From: Caccousia sp900752115
GTDB lineage: Bacteria > Bacillota > Clostridia > Oscillospirales > Acutalibacteraceae
Length of the DNA: 9,876 nt
Reading direction: 5' to 3'
Assembly: GCA_902472225.1 (NCBI GenBank)
Contig: CABRNB010000101.1
Location: forward strand, 1-9,876
The notes beneath the pieces are model-generated. The model did no database searches. It saw nothing but the letters and a program-made list of their open reading frames with translations, and had not been told where the DNA came from. Both the position numbers and the translations under genes were made by a program. Shown one piece after another: positions 1 through 6,486 of this stretch; position 1 is the stretch's first letter; each line of letters opens with the position of its first letter.

Positions 1-15
1 AAGCCTTCTCTTGAC

Positions 16-42
16 CCACGCGACTATCGCGTGGTTTTCTTT
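16..42 (+). terminator. Intrinsic terminator of a gene left of the window
   Basis: A perfect 8-bp stem (CCACGCGA at 16-23 with TCGCGTGG at 27-34) has a 3-base loop and is followed by TTTTCTTT. It points rightwards, so it most likely ends a plus-strand gene lying left of the window; that gene is not visible. Confidence 0.75.
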
Positions 43-46
43 ATAC

Positions 47-82
47 AAAAAGGCCGGAGGCTCCGACGGAGCTCCCCGGCCT
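47..82 (-). terminator. Intrinsic terminator of the zinc-ribbon membrane protein gene
   Basis: Read on the minus strand, a G+C-rich hairpin (outer arms AGGCCGG at 51-57 and CCGGCCT at 76-82, inner arms GCTCC 60-64 and GGAGC 68-72) is followed by five T residues. It lies 16 bases beyond the stop of the minus-strand gene at 98. With the hairpin at 16-42 it forms a pair of terminators between two convergent genes. Confidence 0.85.
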
Positions 83-97
83 CAGACGTTCACGCTT

Positions 98-1060
98 TCA
101 GCGCTGGCCTGTCGTTTGTCCCAGGCAATACACACGGGTCGCATCCTTGCGGCTGCGCACGGTAGCCCACACCGTGGGGATAAGACCAATCAGCGCGAAG
201 AGATACAGCAGCACCAGATTTCCCCAATACGCGGAAGATTCAATGATTTCCTCCTCCAGCAGAAGAGAAATGGCCTGAAATGCCGTAACAAAATCGACCT
301 CCAGTTCACGGGCCACCACTATCGCCCAGTCCACGCGATCGCCGAAGAAGGTCATGAAAAGCATCAGTACAACGCAAATGACAATCCCCTTGTTGCTCAG
401 CTTGCCTCCGAGAAGCTCGTAGCCCTTGAGCGTACAAACAGCCATTACAACACCGGAAAGAGCCGCCACATAGCCAAGCTGGCTGAGAATCACGATGCAG
501 ACCACTCCAATCAGCGATCCCAACAGCGCGCCGACAATACCGGCAACCACATTTTCCTTTTTCTGGGTAGCCTGCGCCTCATTCATCTCCACTCTCTGCT
601 GCAAAGCCGTGTAACACTCCGGGCAGAGATGCATATAAGCGCCGGCCGCATAACAGGAAGAAACCTCCTGCTGCTTGCCGCACGCCTGGCAGCAATTCCG
701 GAAGCCTTTTTCCCGCAGAAAATTCACCAGCGCGGCAAGCGACTCCACGAGCCCCTCCTGCAGCTTATTCCGGTTTGGCGTCGATTTGAGCGCCATGGTA
801 ATCACGCTTCCGTTCTGCGTCAGGCCGCTTACGATCTTCCGATCCGCACAGAACTCCTTGCTTTCCTCCATGCTCAGCGGAATCTCGGCGCGATACGCAG
901 AAATCACCGCTGACAAAGCGTAGGGGTAGGACGCGTTCGGGGCAAAAACAATGACATCATACTCGCCCAAACGCCCATACAAAGCGCCGCTGTTGGGATC
1001 CATGGCCAGCCCCGCCGCCTGCGCAAGCTGCTCATACCGGCTTCTTACCGTTCTGTTCAT
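98..1060 (-). CDS. Membrane protein with Cys4 zinc-ribbon-like motif, function unknown
   Basis: A 320-residue protein that I do not recognise as a named family. About 120 soluble N-terminal residues are followed by a Cys4 motif (CQAC near residues 124-127 and CPEC near 146-149) that should bind zinc. Four hydrophobic segments come next, near residues 172-196, 197-218, 225-244 and 279-301. A short Glu-rich stretch (LLLEEEIIE) precedes the last membrane helix. The protein probably sits in the cytoplasmic membrane with the zinc ribbon in the cytoplasm. I chose the ATG at 1058-1060 because GAGGA lies 8 bases upstream. The frame extends to a TTG at 1096 and also has ATGs at 1069 and 1075, without better ribosome binding sites. 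It appears monocistronic: a promoter lies near 1130-1138 and a terminator at 47-82. Confidence 0.8.
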   Translation of the reverse strand: MNRTVRSRYEQLAQAAGLAMDPNSGALYGRLGEYDVIVFAPNASYPYALSAVISAYRAEIPLSMEESKEFCADRKIVSGLTQNGSVITMALKSTPNRNKLQEGLVESLAALVNFLREKGFRNCCQACGKQQEVSSCYAAGAYMHLCPECYTALQQRVEMNEAQATQKKENVVAGIVGALLGSLIGVVCIVILSQLGYVAALSGVVMAVCTLKGYELLGGKLSNKGIVICVVLMLFMTFFGDRVDWAIVVARELEVDFVTAFQAISLLLEEEIIESSAYWGNLVLLYLFALIGLIPTVWATVRSRKDATRVYCLGQTTGQR

Positions 1061-1129
1061 TCCACTCATCCTCATTTCCGGATGGCGCTTCTTCAACGCG
1101 CCATGCTCTTTTTCATAAAACCGTGCTAT

Positions 1130-1138
1130 AGTATAACA
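1130..1138 (-). promoter_or_regulatory. Extended -10 promoter of the zinc-ribbon membrane protein gene
   Basis: On the minus strand TGTTATACT (an extended -10, TGn plus TATACT) lies about 70 bases upstream of the chosen ATG. The -35 position, 17 bases further up at 1153-1158, reads only TGTACT, so activity would depend on the extended -10. The segment between this gene and position 1247 shows nothing else that I can support. Confidence 0.5.
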
Positions 1139-1247
1139 TAATTTGACAAAGAAGTACAGTCTTCACGATTTATTTCCTGTATTCCTGTGAAAACACCACA
1201 AAATACCCCCGCAAAAATCGACAAAGGGATGAAGCTTATTCCTTCGT

Positions 1248-1505
1248 TCACGCAAGGGGGAGCGTCGCCCGCATCAAATATCCCGCTGTTCTCTCCTCCG
1301 GAAGCAAATGCACCGCAATGGCGGAGGCGGATTCCATCACTGTCGAAATTTCCGGAACGGTCTCACCGGAACAAAAGGACAGCAGCGCATAGGCGATAGC
1401 TTGCAGAACCGATATCGCCGGTTCCGAGTGATTCCGGACACAGAAAAACTGCGTCAAACAGCACTTTCCATCCTGCAGCCTTACACACGTTCCCAAAGCA
1501 GGCAA
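1248..1505 (-). CDS. Doubtful small ORF downstream of the MBL-fold gene
   Basis: An open frame of 85 codons overlaps the last 25 bases of the MBL-fold gene. I do not recognise the product. It has a Cys-containing N-terminal third and a hydrophobic, helical middle (SVLQAIAYALLSFCSG), and its codon choice looks like that of the neighbours. Against it, the frame can only start at a TTG (1503-1505) with no clear ribbon of purines upstream, and a TGA lies two codons before that. It could be translated by coupling to the MBL gene, could be a remnant lacking its 5' end, or could be chance. No convincing terminator follows; a long-range CCCCC/GGGGG pairing (1206-1259) is only suggestive. Confidence 0.3.
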   Translation of the reverse strand: MPALGTCVRLQDGKCCLTQFFCVRNHSEPAISVLQAIAYALLSFCSGETVPEISTVMESASAIAVHLLPEERTAGYLMRATLPLA

Positions 1506-2359
1506 TGGTTCTCAAAATGAGCGGAAAGGCGGCCGGTGTCCTTAAGCCAGGAAAGATAAGAGCGCACGGTGCTCCCGACAAGGACATACTGCTCAAAGTT
1601 CATCTCCAGCGCATATGCGTCGAACAGCTTCTGCAGGAGCTTCTCCGGACCAATCGGTTCCTTGCAGAAATCCACAATGGTTTCCGCAATCTGCATAACC
1701 TTATCGATGTTGTACTGAGCCAGAGGCGCAATGTCCTCCGCAGGCTCCGCGTGAGCGGGAACAAACATGGCCGCCTGCATCGTCTTCACCGTTTCCAGCG
1801 TTTGCAAATAGGAAGCAACGTCATACACAAAGCCAATCTGGTATTTGTCAAGCGTTTCACGGCTCGAGAGGCAATCCGCGAGGAAAACAACCTGATCGGG
1901 CGTACGATAGCCCACCATATCAAAAAAGTGACCGGGCAGCGGAATCATTTCAAAGTCCTCGGGAAGCGCTTCTGCAGTAAGCTCCTCTGCCTGGCTCTCC
2001 TGCGCGAGCAGAAATTTGTGCCGCAGCTCGCGGAACGGGAAACCTCCATAGAGAAAAGCGGGCTCGAGAATCGGATACCGCGTAAAGGCACATTCCATAC
2101 CGGGAGCATAAATTTTACATCCCGTCTGTGCCTGCAGATATTTGTTTCCACCGATGTGGTCCGCGTTGGAGTGCGTGTTGTAGATGGCCCTCAATTTCCA
2201 ATCGTTTTTCTCGAGAAGCTGGCGAAGCTTTCTGCCCGCATCCTTATCGTTTCCGCTGTCTATCAGACAAACATCGTTTCCCTCCAGCCGTACCAAACCT
2301 ATCCTGGCCGGACTCTGAATGTAATAGGATCTGTCCGTCAATTGCCTTAGCTCATACAT
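1481..2359 (-). CDS. Metallo-beta-lactamase-fold hydrolase
   Basis: A 292-residue soluble hydrolase of the Lactamase_B superfamily (glyoxalase II/MBL-fold type) with a C-terminal helical extension. Metal-site motifs appear in the family order: THSNADHIGG (His63, Asn65, Asp67, His68), LPGH (His144), ADC (Asp162) and PAH (His203). The usual HxHxDH motif here reads HxNxDH, so the second histidine is an asparagine. The substrate cannot be told from sequence. The ATG at 2357-2359 is preceded by GGAGGAG about 9 bases upstream, which settles the start. Length and the C-terminal end (LLWERV) look complete for this family. It has its own promoter at 2459-2487 and a structured leader of about 90 bases. 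Confidence 0.9.
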   Translation of the reverse strand: MYELRQLTDRSYYIQSPARIGLVRLEGNDVCLIDSGNDKDAGRKLRQLLEKNDWKLRAIYNTHSNADHIGGNKYLQAQTGCKIYAPGMECAFTRYPILEPAFLYGGFPFRELRHKFLLAQESQAEELTAEALPEDFEMIPLPGHFFDMVGYRTPDQVVFLADCLSSRETLDKYQIGFVYDVASYLQTLETVKTMQAAMFVPAHAEPAEDIAPLAQYNIDKVMQIAETIVDFCKEPIGPEKLLQKLFDAYALEMNFEQYVLVGSTVRSYLSWLKDTGRLSAHFENHCLLWERV

Positions 2360-2382
2360 ATTCTTTTCTCCTCCTGTCTTTT

Positions 2383-2441
2383 CCGGAAACGGCCGTTCCC
2401 CCGTCTCTCCCTACCGGCGGCCATTCACACGTCCTTTCCGG
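2383..2441 (-). promoter_or_regulatory. Possible structured 5' leader of the MBL-fold gene
   Basis: In the predicted leader, CCGGAAA and TTTCCGG (2435-2441 and 2383-2389 on the plus strand) can pair. Nested inside them GGCCG and CGGCC can also pair, closing a purine-rich loop. The structure ends about 10 bases before the ribosome binding site. It matches no riboswitch class that I know, and there is no terminator-like T run, so any effect would be on translation or RNA stability. Confidence 0.3.
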
Positions 2442-2458
2442 TACGCCGTGTTTTTTCC

Positions 2459-2487
2459 ATTATACAGAAATGCGCATTTTGTTTCAA
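2459..2487 (-). promoter_or_regulatory. Sigma-70-type promoter of the MBL-fold gene
   Basis: On the minus strand TTGAAA (2482-2487) and a perfect TATAAT (2459-2464) are exactly 17 bases apart. Transcription would start near 2452, giving a leader of about 93 bases before the ATG at 2359. Confidence 0.85.
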
Positions 2488-2792
2488 GAAAACGGATTAC
2501 GCCTGTGGATGATCGCCGCATAGCCTTACTTTGAACCGGATGTGTACCGCGTATTTAAATCCGGCAAGCCGGTTGTAAAATCGTGTGCCTCGTCAGGCAA
2601 GTTCGTATATCCGTCAGTCAAATCTCCCACCGTCCCGTTCGCCGGTACTCGAAAAAGGAGGCAGCTAATATAGACTCTCTGCTAACCTTAGAACGCACCA
2701 AAAAATGCGTGAACCGTATTATAACAAATTCGTTTATATTTCAAATTAAACATTTAACATTTTTGCTTATATTCAAAGAAAATAAAACTTTC

Positions 2793-2821
2793 TTGACGAA
2801 AGAAAGGGGATTTGTTATGCT
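2793..2821 (+). promoter_or_regulatory. Sigma-70-type promoter of the XRE regulator gene
   Basis: TTGACG (2793-2798) and TATGCT (2816-2821) are 17 bases apart, and TGT just before the -10 gives an extended -10. The predicted start near 2828 leaves a leader of about 27 bases. Confidence 0.8.
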
Positions 2822-2854
2822 AAGGGCAAGAATCAAGGAACAGAAGGCGAGAAA

Positions 2855-3373
2855 ATGGCAATCGGGGAACGCATTCGTTTTTTACGTACGCTCCGCCGCA
2901 TGACGCAGAAAGAACTGGGTCTCGCAGCGGGTTTTCCGGAAAAGAACGCTTCGATCCGAATGGCACAATACGAAAACGGAACGCGCACGCCCAAAGCGGA
3001 GCTGACTGCGGTTCTTGCGGAAATTCTCAAAGTATCTCCGCAGGCGCTGACCGTTCCGGATATCGACAGCGCCGTCGGACTGATGCACACTCTCTTCGCC
3101 TTGGAAGACAGATACGGTCTGACCGTCCGCGAGGAGAATGGCATTTGCCTGCGCGTCGACTGCTCAAAGAGCGAGGACGCGGAACTTCTCGGCGAGCTGC
3201 TCACCGCATGGCGGCAGGCAGCTTCCATGCGCGAACGCGGCCTGCTGAGCGCCGAAGATTACGATCATTGGCGATACCGCTTTCCCGCCTTTTCCCCGTC
3301 TCGCCGCCCGGAGCGCTCCTCCCCGGAAAGCGTAAGTTCCCTTGTGGAACAATACAAGAAGACCGAGTCATAA
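2855..3373 (+). CDS. XRE-family helix-turn-helix transcriptional regulator
   Basis: A 172-residue DNA-binding regulator. Residues 5-60 form a Cro/C1-type helix-turn-helix (GERIRFLRTLRRMTQKELG, then AQYENGTRTP in the recognition region). The part after it (SPQALTVPDIDS, GLMHTLFALED, and later DYDHWRYRFP) matches from memory a regulator family common in gut Clostridia, both on chromosomes and in conjugative elements. The middle domain may sense a ligand or partner, but none is known to me. The ATG follows AAGG with 7 bases of spacing. The gene stands alone between its promoter and the large hairpin at 3394-3447. No relaxase, integrase or phage gene lies nearby, so there is no evidence of a mobile element here. 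The target is unknown; it may regulate itself or the divergent MBL-fold gene. Confidence 0.85.
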   Translation: MAIGERIRFLRTLRRMTQKELGLAAGFPEKNASIRMAQYENGTRTPKAELTAVLAEILKVSPQALTVPDIDSAVGLMHTLFALEDRYGLTVREENGICLRVDCSKSEDAELLGELLTAWRQAASMRERGLLSAEDYDHWRYRFPAFSPSRRPERSSPESVSSLVEQYKKTES

Positions 3374-3393
3374 CGCCGCAGACTATTGTAATT

Positions 3394-3447
3394 AAAAGGC
3401 GCACATCTATGTAAAGCAAAAAAGCTGTACACAGGTGTGCGCCTTTT
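3394..3447. terminator. Long bidirectional terminator hairpin between convergent genes
   Basis: Arms of 20 bases (3394-3413 and 3428-3447) pair with one G-U and one mismatch, the outer 12 pairs being perfect (AAAAGGCGCACA with its complement). An inner AGC/GCT closes an A-rich loop. Each strand reads GCC followed by TTTT, so the hairpin can end both the XRE transcript, whose stop is 20 bases away, and the DUF1835 transcript coming from the right. Confidence 0.85.
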
Positions 3448-3598
3448 CAGACGGCAACAGTTCTTTCCGCATGTCCCCCAGCACGTCTCCCAGGCAGAAA
3501 CGCTGCCGCTCCACAGCGCGCCGATTACCACAGCGAAAACGACTCCGAAGGTCAACCGGTTTCAGAATCAAAAAGACTGAAGCTCTTTTCCCGGCAGT

Positions 3599-4567
3599 TC
3601 AGCCCTCTTCCCCGACACGGCGGAGGAGACGGTGGTAAACCGGATCTTCCGGCTCAGGTTCCGTAACGGGCTCCAAAAGGCCGTCGCGAATCATGTGCTC
3701 GATCCGCAGCGCCACCCATCCGTCGCCAAAACCAAACGGATATTTTCCGAGCACCGCCCCCACAACCCTCGCTTCCTGAAAAGCACCACGGCATCCGGCC
3801 AACTCCCGCAGGAGAAACGGATCATAAAAATCTTCCGCCACACTCACAGGATGGCCGCTGATCACCGTGCGAAGCGGAGCATTTTCGCTGCGCAGCTGTT
3901 TCCACTCCATCGCGAGAGCCTTCAGGCAGGGCAGCGGAAGAGGTTCACCGCTCCGGGCAAGCCTGCCCCACAGATAGGGAGAAACCTCTCCCCACCCCCG
4001 GAAGGAAACAGCGGTTCCATCATCCCGTTCCAGATACTGCGGGAGCTGAACACAGGTAACGTTCCCATCCGGCACACCGAGAGAAACCAGTTGTGCAGCC
4101 AGCCAACGAAGCCCGCAGGCATCGTCCGGCATTTCGCTCGTCCAAACACGAACGGGCTCTCCTGCCCCGGCGCGCTGCTGCAGCAGCTGCAGGCTTTCGC
4201 GGGCGCTCCCGAGCAGATCGCGCACCGCCTGCTCACTCTCGCGCGGATATACGTGCAGCAGCTGAGACAAAGCCGCTTTTCTCTTTTCTCCAATCCCATC
4301 CTCGTTTATCTCCCCGACGCTCAGAGCCAGCGAGAAGCACAGAATATCCCTGCGGCTGCCCTCAAGGGGAACTGCCTGTTCCCATCCTCGGCGCTCTCTT
4401 TCCTCAAACTGACGCAGTATCTCCAGCTCTTCCTCCTCGCCGGGCTGTTCCCCATCTTCTGAATCTCGGAGCACAACGAGAGATGAAGCGCCTCCTATAT
4501 ACTCCCCTTTTCCCATTGCTATCGCCAGACTGCCGGCGGCACCTTCTGCAAACACAACTTCCAGCAT
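3599..4567 (-). CDS. DUF1835 / DUF3658 domain-containing protein
   Basis: A 322-residue soluble protein of unknown biochemical role. The N-terminal part (MLEVVFAEGAAGSL, GKGEYIGG, then DDACGLRWLAAQL near 148-160) is recognised from memory as the DUF1835 domain. The C-terminal part (WGEVSP near 192, ENAPLR near 228, and GFGDGWVALRIE near 279-290) is recognised as DUF3658. The two are typically found together in Clostridia and Bacilli. No signal peptide or membrane segment is present. The ATG at 4565-4567 is preceded by AAGGAGG with 6 bases of spacing. The gene seems to be transcribed alone: a terminator hairpin lies upstream at 4621-4662 and another downstream at 3394-3447. I could not find a convincing promoter between 4568 and 4704. 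Confidence 0.85.
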   Translation of the reverse strand: MLEVVFAEGAAGSLAIAMGKGEYIGGASSLVVLRDSEDGEQPGEEEELEILRQFEERERRGWEQAVPLEGSRRDILCFSLALSVGEINEDGIGEKRKAALSQLLHVYPRESEQAVRDLLGSARESLQLLQQRAGAGEPVRVWTSEMPDDACGLRWLAAQLVSLGVPDGNVTCVQLPQYLERDDGTAVSFRGWGEVSPYLWGRLARSGEPLPLPCLKALAMEWKQLRSENAPLRTVISGHPVSVAEDFYDPFLLRELAGCRGAFQEARVVGAVLGKYPFGFGDGWVALRIEHMIRDGLLEPVTEPEPEDPVYHRLLRRVGEEG

Positions 4568-4577
4568 GATGATCCTC

Positions 4578-4610
4578 CTTTTCTTGGCTCTTCCGTAAGC
4601 TTTTCTTGGC
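4578..4610 (-). repeat. 11-bp direct repeat in the DUF1835 leader
   Basis: CTTTTCTTGGC (plus strand) occurs exactly at 4578-4588 and at 4600-4610, offset by 22 bases. The first copy overlaps the ribosome binding site of the DUF1835 gene. It may be a small duplication or a repeated binding site. Confidence 0.5.
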
Positions 4611-4620
4611 AGCCGAAAAC

Positions 4621-4662
4621 CGGCGTTCCACGAGTCCTCTGACCCGTGGAATGCCGTTTTTT
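4621..4662. terminator. Strong terminator hairpin at the end of the EFR1-patatin operon
   Basis: Twelve-base arms (CGGCGTTCCACG at 4621-4632 and CGTGGAATGCCG at 4645-4656) pair with a single G-U. On the plus strand six T residues follow. On the minus strand, the direction of the operon, the tail is GTTTTC, which is weaker but usable. It lies about 50 bases past the end of the kinase remnant. Confidence 0.75.
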
Positions 4663-4704
4663 ACAGGTTGACCGCTGTTTTCCGATTAGACAAGCACTGA
4701 TCCC

Positions 4705-4985
4705 TCAAGCGAACAACGCACGGAAGCTAAGCTGCCAAAAGCCTTTCGCCGCCTTTTTGGAACGTCGTCCGGATACGGCATGAAATAACCGATCCGATTC
4801 CTCCAACAGTTCCTGATACAGTCGGTGGGCTCCGGATCCGGGCGGTACTCGCCGCGGATCTGTGTAAAGGCTTTCATTTCTTCCTGCACGTTTTCCAGCT
4901 CCCCGCTTCCGCAGGCTGCTAAAATCAGAGCACGCCTACCGCGGCTACGTTCGGCGTTTGCGGGACAAAAAGCGGCCGAAACATG
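4705..4985 (-). pseudogene. C-terminal remnant of an FGGY-family carbohydrate kinase
   Basis: Three successive reading frames together spell the C-terminal end of a sugar kinase of the FGGY family (xylulokinase/fuculokinase type). Frame one gives FRPLFVPQTPNVAAVGV (about 4981-4930). Frame two gives LILAACGSGELENVQEEMK and FTQIRGEYRPDPE (about 4927-4830). Frame three gives HRLYQELLEESDRLFHAVS and ends at a TGA at 4705. These match the family's pattern of G(R/K)PVxVP, ExAALGAAILAAxGxG, a short helix, then YxPDPE and YxxLYxxY. The second break is explained by one lost base, since inserting a G would give PERHRLYQ. Everything upstream, including the ATP and sugar sites, is missing, so it cannot be an active kinase. 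The frame with an ATG at 4991 is the second frame and not a gene of its own. The identification is from remembered family patterns. Confidence 0.65.
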
Positions 4986-5052
4986 GTGCATTTTCCAACA
5001 TGAAAGCCGGGCGGCAACAAGTCTTGTATACCTTTCGTTGGTCTTTTACGAA

Positions 5053-5898
5053 TCATGCCGGGCACAGAAAGCCGGTTATTTTTTTGCCGTCTGTGTACCC
5101 CTTCTCATAGAGACGCTGCAAAGAATCTTTGGCCTTGCTCAAAGTGCTGACGCCGCAGGTATCGTCCGGGGAAAGAATCAGCGCTTTTCCCTGCCGGACA
5201 TACTCTCTGGCTTGCTCGACACTCTGATTATAGTTCTGCGCCCTGCGGCACAGCTTCTCCGCGGCGGCAGGATACTTTTTCCGGATAAATGCCGCCAGCT
5301 TTTCATCTTTTTCAGAACTTCGCAGCTCTGCCTCCGGCTTTGTCAAAATCACCACAACACGTTCACACCCCAGCTGAAAGGCTTTTTCAACCGGGACGGG
5401 ATCCCCCAGCGCCCCGTCGTAATACGGGATCCCCTGAACCTCATATGGCTTGCAGACAAAAGGAATGGCACAGGACGCTTTAAAAACACTGTAGTCATCC
5501 TGGCTGATATCGTTCTTATCAAAATACTTCACTTGCCCGGTTTGGGCATTGGCTGCCACAACATAAAACTCCATCGGGTTATCCCGCAGAGCACCGTAAT
5601 CCAGAGGATTTTCTCCATCCGTCCGACTCAGTGTTCCGTATACATAGTCCATATCGATAAACGATCTCTTCAGAATAAAGTTCCGCATGCTCATATACTG
5701 TCTGCGGAACGCATATTCCGTATAGAACTGATGGTTTCTCCCTCTTTGACCGGCTGCATAGGACGCCAGGTTCGCGCTTCCCGCCGACACCCCAATTCCC
5801 AAATCAAACCGGATCCCGCAATCCATACAATAATCCAACACGCCCACAGCATAAATACCTCTCAGCCCGCCGCCAACATCCACCACGCCTGTTTTCAT
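5053..5898 (-). CDS. Patatin-like phospholipase
   Basis: A 281-residue cytoplasmic lipid acyl hydrolase of the patatin/RssA type. The sequence shows the oxyanion-hole glycines followed by LRG (GGGLRG, residues 9-14), the nucleophile elbow GVSAG with Ser38, and the catalytic Asp161 in YYDGALGDP. The Ser-Asp dyad is therefore intact and an active esterase or phospholipase is expected. No signal peptide or membrane segment is seen. The start ATG (5896-5898) overlaps the stop of the DUF2284 gene as ATGA, and AGGAGG lies upstream inside that gene, so the two are translationally coupled. The stop overlaps another ATG (ATGA) that opens a 43-codon frame leading into the kinase remnant, which I take as accidental. 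Confidence 0.92.
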   Translation of the reverse strand: MKTGVVDVGGGLRGIYAVGVLDYCMDCGIRFDLGIGVSAGSANLASYAAGQRGRNHQFYTEYAFRRQYMSMRNFILKRSFIDMDYVYGTLSRTDGENPLDYGALRDNPMEFYVVAANAQTGQVKYFDKNDISQDDYSVFKASCAIPFVCKPYEVQGIPYYDGALGDPVPVEKAFQLGCERVVVILTKPEAELRSSEKDEKLAAFIRKKYPAAAEKLCRRAQNYNQSVEQAREYVRQGKALILSPDDTCGVSTLSKAKDSLQRLYEKGYTDGKKITGFLCPA

Positions 5899-6449
5899 GC
5901 CTCGCTCCTCCTTTCCGCAGGGTCAAACAGCAGCATCCCAAAATAAGTGACTGTATTTTCCCCATTGATATATTTTACCTTTGCACTCTCCGCCAGTTTG
6001 GCCACATGGATTCCGAACCCCTCCAAAGAAGGGAACAATCGCTCCGGCTTTCTGCATTCCGCCGTGGGATATGTACAACGTTCACACCGGCCGCACCCTT
6101 CATTGGAAAGAATAAGAAAAGAGGGAAGCTCCGCCTTCGCCAGCGTATACAATCTGTCGCATAACTCTTTGAACGCACCGTGTCCTCTCTGCATTCCTTC
6201 ATAGTCAAAGGAATCCTCCAAAGGATAAACGGCATTGAACACCATTGCGCTCGCATAACGAAGACATCGTGCCCGGCATTCCTCTACCGTTCCCACAGCC
6301 GGCGGACAGGCCCAGCTTGTCCCATACAGACGGCACACATTTTGTTCGCACAGCTTGCGGATCTTCTGGTCAAACACAATTTCCGCGGTAGAGATTACGC
6401 CGGATTCGTGAATGCCGATTTTCTGCAGCTCGCCGGTCTTCCACATCAT
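5895..6449 (-). CDS. DUF2284 Cys-rich predicted metal-binding protein
   Basis: A 184-residue protein of the DUF2284 family, recognised by YGTSWACPP (residues 42-50), GCGRCERCTYPTAEC (118-132) and INGENTVTYFGM (161-172). Cys34, Cys39 and Cys48 with Cys119, Cys122, Cys125 and Cys132 could hold zinc or an iron-sulfur cluster; the family has no firmly established reaction that I know of. No membrane segment is present. I chose the ATG at 6447-6449 because GGAGG lies 8 bases upstream; the frame continues to a TTG at 6470 without a better site. It lies 37 bases after the EFR1 stop and overlaps the patatin start, so the three form one operon. Its presence beside a ferredoxin suggests a redox role. 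Confidence 0.9.
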   Translation of the reverse strand: MMWKTGELQKIGIHESGVISTAEIVFDQKIRKLCEQNVCRLYGTSWACPPAVGTVEECRARCLRYASAMVFNAVYPLEDSFDYEGMQRGHGAFKELCDRLYTLAKAELPSFLILSNEGCGRCERCTYPTAECRKPERLFPSLEGFGIHVAKLAESAKVKYINGENTVTYFGMLLFDPAERRSEA

Positions 6450-6486
6450 TTCATTTTCCTCCGCAGACAAAAAGAAGATTTCTCAC

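Larger units (their letters stand above)
2360..2854. other. Intergenic region between divergent MBL-fold and XRE genes
   Basis: No gene is supported in these 495 bases. The left half holds the MBL-fold leader and promoter. The middle (2530-2610) carries small inverted repeats such as CCGGCAAGCCGG (2561-2572) and GCCT/AGGC (2587-2598). The stretch from about 2690 to 2800 is clearly richer in A+T and leads into the XRE promoter. An open frame across 2583-2903 has no ribosome binding site and an improbable composition, and was left out. Confidence 0.6.

Noticed and set aside
11..913. Plus-strand open frame of 300 codons opposite the zinc-ribbon membrane protein
   Set aside because: It lies antisense to a frame with clear membrane helices and a Cys4 motif, runs over both terminators at the left edge, and its product is rich in His, Arg and Gln, as expected of a shadow frame.
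1505..2350. Plus-strand open frame of 281 codons opposite the MBL-fold gene
   Set aside because: The opposite strand has complete metal-site motifs, a ribosome binding site and a perfect promoter; this frame has none of these.
2583..2903. Plus-strand 106-codon frame upstream of the XRE gene
   Set aside because: It crosses the XRE promoter, has no ribosome binding site and its composition follows the A+T-rich intergenic DNA.
3394..3447. CRISPR-like or mobile-element interpretation of the long hairpin
   Set aside because: There is one palindrome and no repeat-spacer series, target duplication or transposase; a bidirectional terminator is enough to explain it.
3265..3598. Minus-strand frames after the DUF1835 stop, one with a signal-peptide-like start
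   Set aside because: They lack ribosome binding sites, run into or through the long hairpin at 3394-3447, and overlap the XRE gene.
4686..4991. 101-codon minus-strand frame with LILAACGSG resembling a lipoprotein box
   Set aside because: No signal-peptide charge and hydrophobic core fit. The segment is better explained as the middle part of a frameshifted FGGY kinase tail, with matching pieces in the other two frames.
4825..5946. Plus-strand open frame of 373 codons
   Set aside because: It is antisense to the patatin gene, which has an intact Ser-Asp dyad and coupling to DUF2284.
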